Shown piece by piece: positions 61,879-64,000 of a stretch of 64,000 bases of DNA. Source of the DNA: a virus; the IMG/VR virus record IMGVR_UViG_3300031857_000069, positions 32,137-96,136 of that record; one strand, written 5' to 3'. A program made the translations under genes and the position numbers. The notes beneath the pieces were generated by a model. That model saw only the letters and a program-made list of their open reading frames with translations, had not been told where the DNA came from and searched no databases. Each line of letters opens with the position of its first letter. Position 1 is the stretch's first letter.

Positions 61879-62193
61879 ATGAAATCATTCAAAGAGTTTC
61901 TTTCAGAAAGCGTAAATATTGCAGGAGACTTCAATGGAAATCTCTATGTAAATAGTTCTGAATCACAGTCAGAACCAGTTGGTGAATCTTTTCTTGCCGA
62001 TGTTGTTTGGCAAGGAAAATTATATCGTATGGAAGTTGAAGGTAAGATGATGGATAAAAATGCACTTGCTGAACAATTGCAGGGTGAATATCCTGGAGCA
62101 ATTGTTCACAACATTTATCCATCAACAAACAATTCCTTAAAGATTAAAAATGCACAAAGATATAGACCAGAAAGTTTAACCTGGAGTGATTGA
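61879..62193 (+). CDS. capsid-targeted hypothetical protein
   Basis: 104 residues. MKSFKEFLSES is a capsid-targeting-like leader with an L-S-E protease site. The mature part (VWQGKLYRMEVEGKMMDKNALAEQLQGEYPGAIVHNIYP) is a small alpha/beta fold. Being in the late operon beside packaging genes fits head assembly. Function of the cargo unknown. Confidence 0.65.
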   Translation: MKSFKEFLSESVNIAGDFNGNLYVNSSESQSEPVGESFLADVVWQGKLYRMEVEGKMMDKNALAEQLQGEYPGAIVHNIYPSTNNSLKIKNAQRYRPESLTWSD

Positions 62194-62196
62194 TTA

Positions 62197-63471
62197 ATGG
62201 CACAGTGGAATAAGAAAACACAAGACTTCTTAGATCAAGAAAGAACTCTTTTTGAAGTAAATATGATCGCAGATCACTGGGGAAACCAGACAGACTGGAG
62301 ACCTCAATTCACCAATAACAATCGTCTCAAAATTGCTCCATTCCAAACAGTCTTCTTCAACACTTTCCAGTATGGTAAAGAAACTGATGTATGGGATGAA
62401 AGAATAGTTGGAATAGCAACTGCAACTCATAATGTAGCATCTAGTAATGTAGTGATGCAAGTTGGTTCCACTACAGGAAGCAAAATCATTCGCCAAACCA
62501 AGAATGTGATGAGATACATTCCTGGTAGAGGTGCAACTCTTGCATTTGCAATTCGTCTTGATAATCCACAGGTAGGTATTCGTAGAAGATTTGGATTATT
62601 TGATGAAAATAATGGCGTTTATTTTGAGGATGATGGAGGAACATATTCTTATGTGCTCCGCAGTAGTGTAACTGGAATTGTTACAGAAACCAGAGTATAC
62701 AGAGATGATTGGAATGGTGAAAAGTTTGATGGTAATGGTTGGACTGGAGTAACTGCGGATCCAACAAAACAACAAATGATTTCAATCAATTATGAATGGT
62801 ATGGTGCTGGCATTGTAGAATTTGCTTGGTTGATGAAGAATGAGACTGTTGTATCCCATACTTTTGAGAACTCAAATACAAATCCAGGAGTGTGGTGTTC
62901 TACTCCATTCTTACCTATTAGACTTGAGATAGAAAATGTAACTGGTGTTGCAGGAACTCATTACATGTATCAGGGTTCTAATTCTCTGATTCAGGAAGGA
63001 GAACCAGAGAAACTTGGAACTCTTTTGAGTATATCCAATCCCATCACAGGGACAACGATGACATCGAATGATATATTTTATCCAATTATAAGTATTCGTC
63101 TAAAGTCTAGTAGTTTAACTGGTGTAATGCTTTTGAGATCATTGCAGGCAGCAACAAACGATAATACCAATGTTTATTGGAAACTTCTTTTGAATGCAAC
63201 AAATACTGGCGGAACTTGGGTAAATCATCCAGATCCAAACTCTTTTATGCAGTACAATATTACTGAAACTGCAACAACAGGTGGAAGTGATCTCTTGAGT
63301 GGTTTTGTGATTGATGGTAATGGAACATTAGTTGATCTCGATATTAAAGCAGCACTTCAGTTAGGTAGAAGTGGTATTGGAACAATTAGTGATACTTATA
63401 CTCTTGCTTGTGCAAGTCCCAACACTGGTAAAAAGGCACTTGCAGTTCTGAACTGGATTGAACAGAGGTAA
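62197..63471 (+). CDS. conserved cyanophage virion structural protein
   Basis: 424 residues, beta-rich. AQWNKKTQDFLDQERTLFEVNMIADHWGN, FQTVFFNTFQYGKETDVWDE, IPGRGATLAFAIRLDNPQVGIRRRFGLFDENNGVYFEDDGG and RDDWNGEKFDGNGW form the pattern of structural proteins I recall in marine cyanomyoviruses. The middle resembles a lectin-like jelly roll. Likely a head decoration or fibre protein. Confidence 0.7.
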   Translation: MAQWNKKTQDFLDQERTLFEVNMIADHWGNQTDWRPQFTNNNRLKIAPFQTVFFNTFQYGKETDVWDERIVGIATATHNVASSNVVMQVGSTTGSKIIRQTKNVMRYIPGRGATLAFAIRLDNPQVGIRRRFGLFDENNGVYFEDDGGTYSYVLRSSVTGIVTETRVYRDDWNGEKFDGNGWTGVTADPTKQQMISINYEWYGAGIVEFAWLMKNETVVSHTFENSNTNPGVWCSTPFLPIRLEIENVTGVAGTHYMYQGSNSLIQEGEPEKLGTLLSISNPITGTTMTSNDIFYPIISIRLKSSSLTGVMLLRSLQAATNDNTNVYWKLLLNATNTGGTWVNHPDPNSFMQYNITETATTGGSDLLSGFVIDGNGTLVDLDIKAALQLGRSGIGTISDTYTLACASPNTGKKALAVLNWIEQR

Positions 63472-63478
63472 ATAAATT

Positions 63479-64000
63479 ATGTCTGATAATGTATATCTTG
63501 GTAACCCCAATTTAAAAAAAGCAAATACACAGATTCAATTTACTGAAGAACAAATCATCGAGTTCTTAAAATGTAAAGAAGACCCTGTATATTTCGCAAA
63601 AAATTATATTAAGATTGTTTCTCTGGATCACGGTCTGGTTCCTTTTGAGATGTATCCATTTCAAGAGAAACTTGTAAAGAACTTCCACGAGAATAGATTT
63701 AATATCTGTAAGATGCCTCGCCAGACGGGTAAATCTACGACTTGTGTTTCATATTTGTTACATTATGCCGTATTCAACGATAACGTTAATATAGCTATTC
63801 TAGCGAACAAAGCATCCACGGCAAGAGACCTTCTTGGAAGACTACAACTTGCTTATGAAAACCTTCCCAAGTGGATGCAACAAGGTATTATATCTTGGAA
63901 CAAAGGATCTTTAGAACTAGAAAATGGCTCCAAAATTTCATCTAACTCTACTTCGTCATCTGCTGTCCGAGGCGGATCCTATAATGTCATCTTTCTTGAC
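63479..64000 (+). CDS. gp17: terminase large subunit gp17 (partial)
   Basis: First 174 codons only; the gene runs past the window end. PFEMYPFQEKLVKNFHENRFNICKMPRQTGKSTT holds the adenine motif and Walker A (R81-QTGKS), and the fragment stops inside Walker B (VIFLD). ATP-driven packaging motor with C-terminal nuclease in the missing part (T4: 610 residues). ATG follows a short AAATAAATT spacer. Confidence 0.95.
   Translation, partial: MSDNVYLGNPNLKKANTQIQFTEEQIIEFLKCKEDPVYFAKNYIKIVSLDHGLVPFEMYPFQEKLVKNFHENRFNICKMPRQTGKSTTCVSYLLHYAVFNDNVNIAILANKASTARDLLGRLQLAYENLPKWMQQGIISWNKGSLELENGSKISSNSTSSSAVRGGSYNVIFLD

Overview
The window is a stretch of a T4-like cyanomyovirus (a contractile-tailed phage of cyanobacteria). 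The case rests on the ordered T4-type structural module at the right end (gp25, gp6, a gp7-position giant, gp8, a gp10-position giant, gp13, gp14, gp15, gp16, gp17). Cyanophage auxiliary genes (cp12, speD) and many tiny conserved cyanophage ORFs support it. Almost everything is on the + strand; I can support only one minus-strand gene (20582-20767).

Layout: 1-510 and 9767-10561 are two free-standing homing endonuclease genes, each with a TATAAATA late-type promoter just upstream. Positions 513-9673 are a dense run of about 40 small genes, mostly overlapping by ATGA/GTGA. Positions 10586-20635 continue with small genes in transcription units. This part includes cp12, an SPFH-like membrane protein, a zinc metalloprotease, a ligase-like nucleotidyltransferase and three proteins with T4-type capsid-targeting leaders, one resembling an ADP-ribosyltransferase. 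Positions 20640-21309 are an AT-rich non-coding switch region with a long hairpin, 22-bp tandem repeats and a zinc-ribbon gene on the opposite strand. Positions 21310-28723 hold more small genes in a visibly more GC-rich setting, with hairpins, a duplicated ~120-nt leader element, a winged-helix protein and a KTSC-like protein. Positions 28992-31566 carry an AbrB-like protein, a glycosyltransferase, an ATP-grasp-like protein and speD. Positions 31591-64000 are AT-rich baseplate, neck and terminase genes, including proteins of 4123 and 2408 residues. gp17 is cut by the window end.

The accessory transcription units are headed by a recurrent promoter module: a TGGCAC-like box, then 30-31 bp (often holding an inverted repeat), then a TATAAT/TATACT hexamer. 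I count about 15 instances with nearly constant spacing, which suggests a dedicated early or middle regulon. Three clusters of the palindrome TCTCGWCGAGA are a second, independent regulatory candidate. Late genes instead use TATAAATA.

Functionally, the small genes probably take over the host early. cp12 and speD alter host metabolism. The leader-tagged proteins are probably packaged in the head and injected with the DNA. The right half builds baseplate, neck and packaging motor. Most small proteins have no function I can name; many resemble hypothetical proteins I recall from marine T4-like cyanophages.
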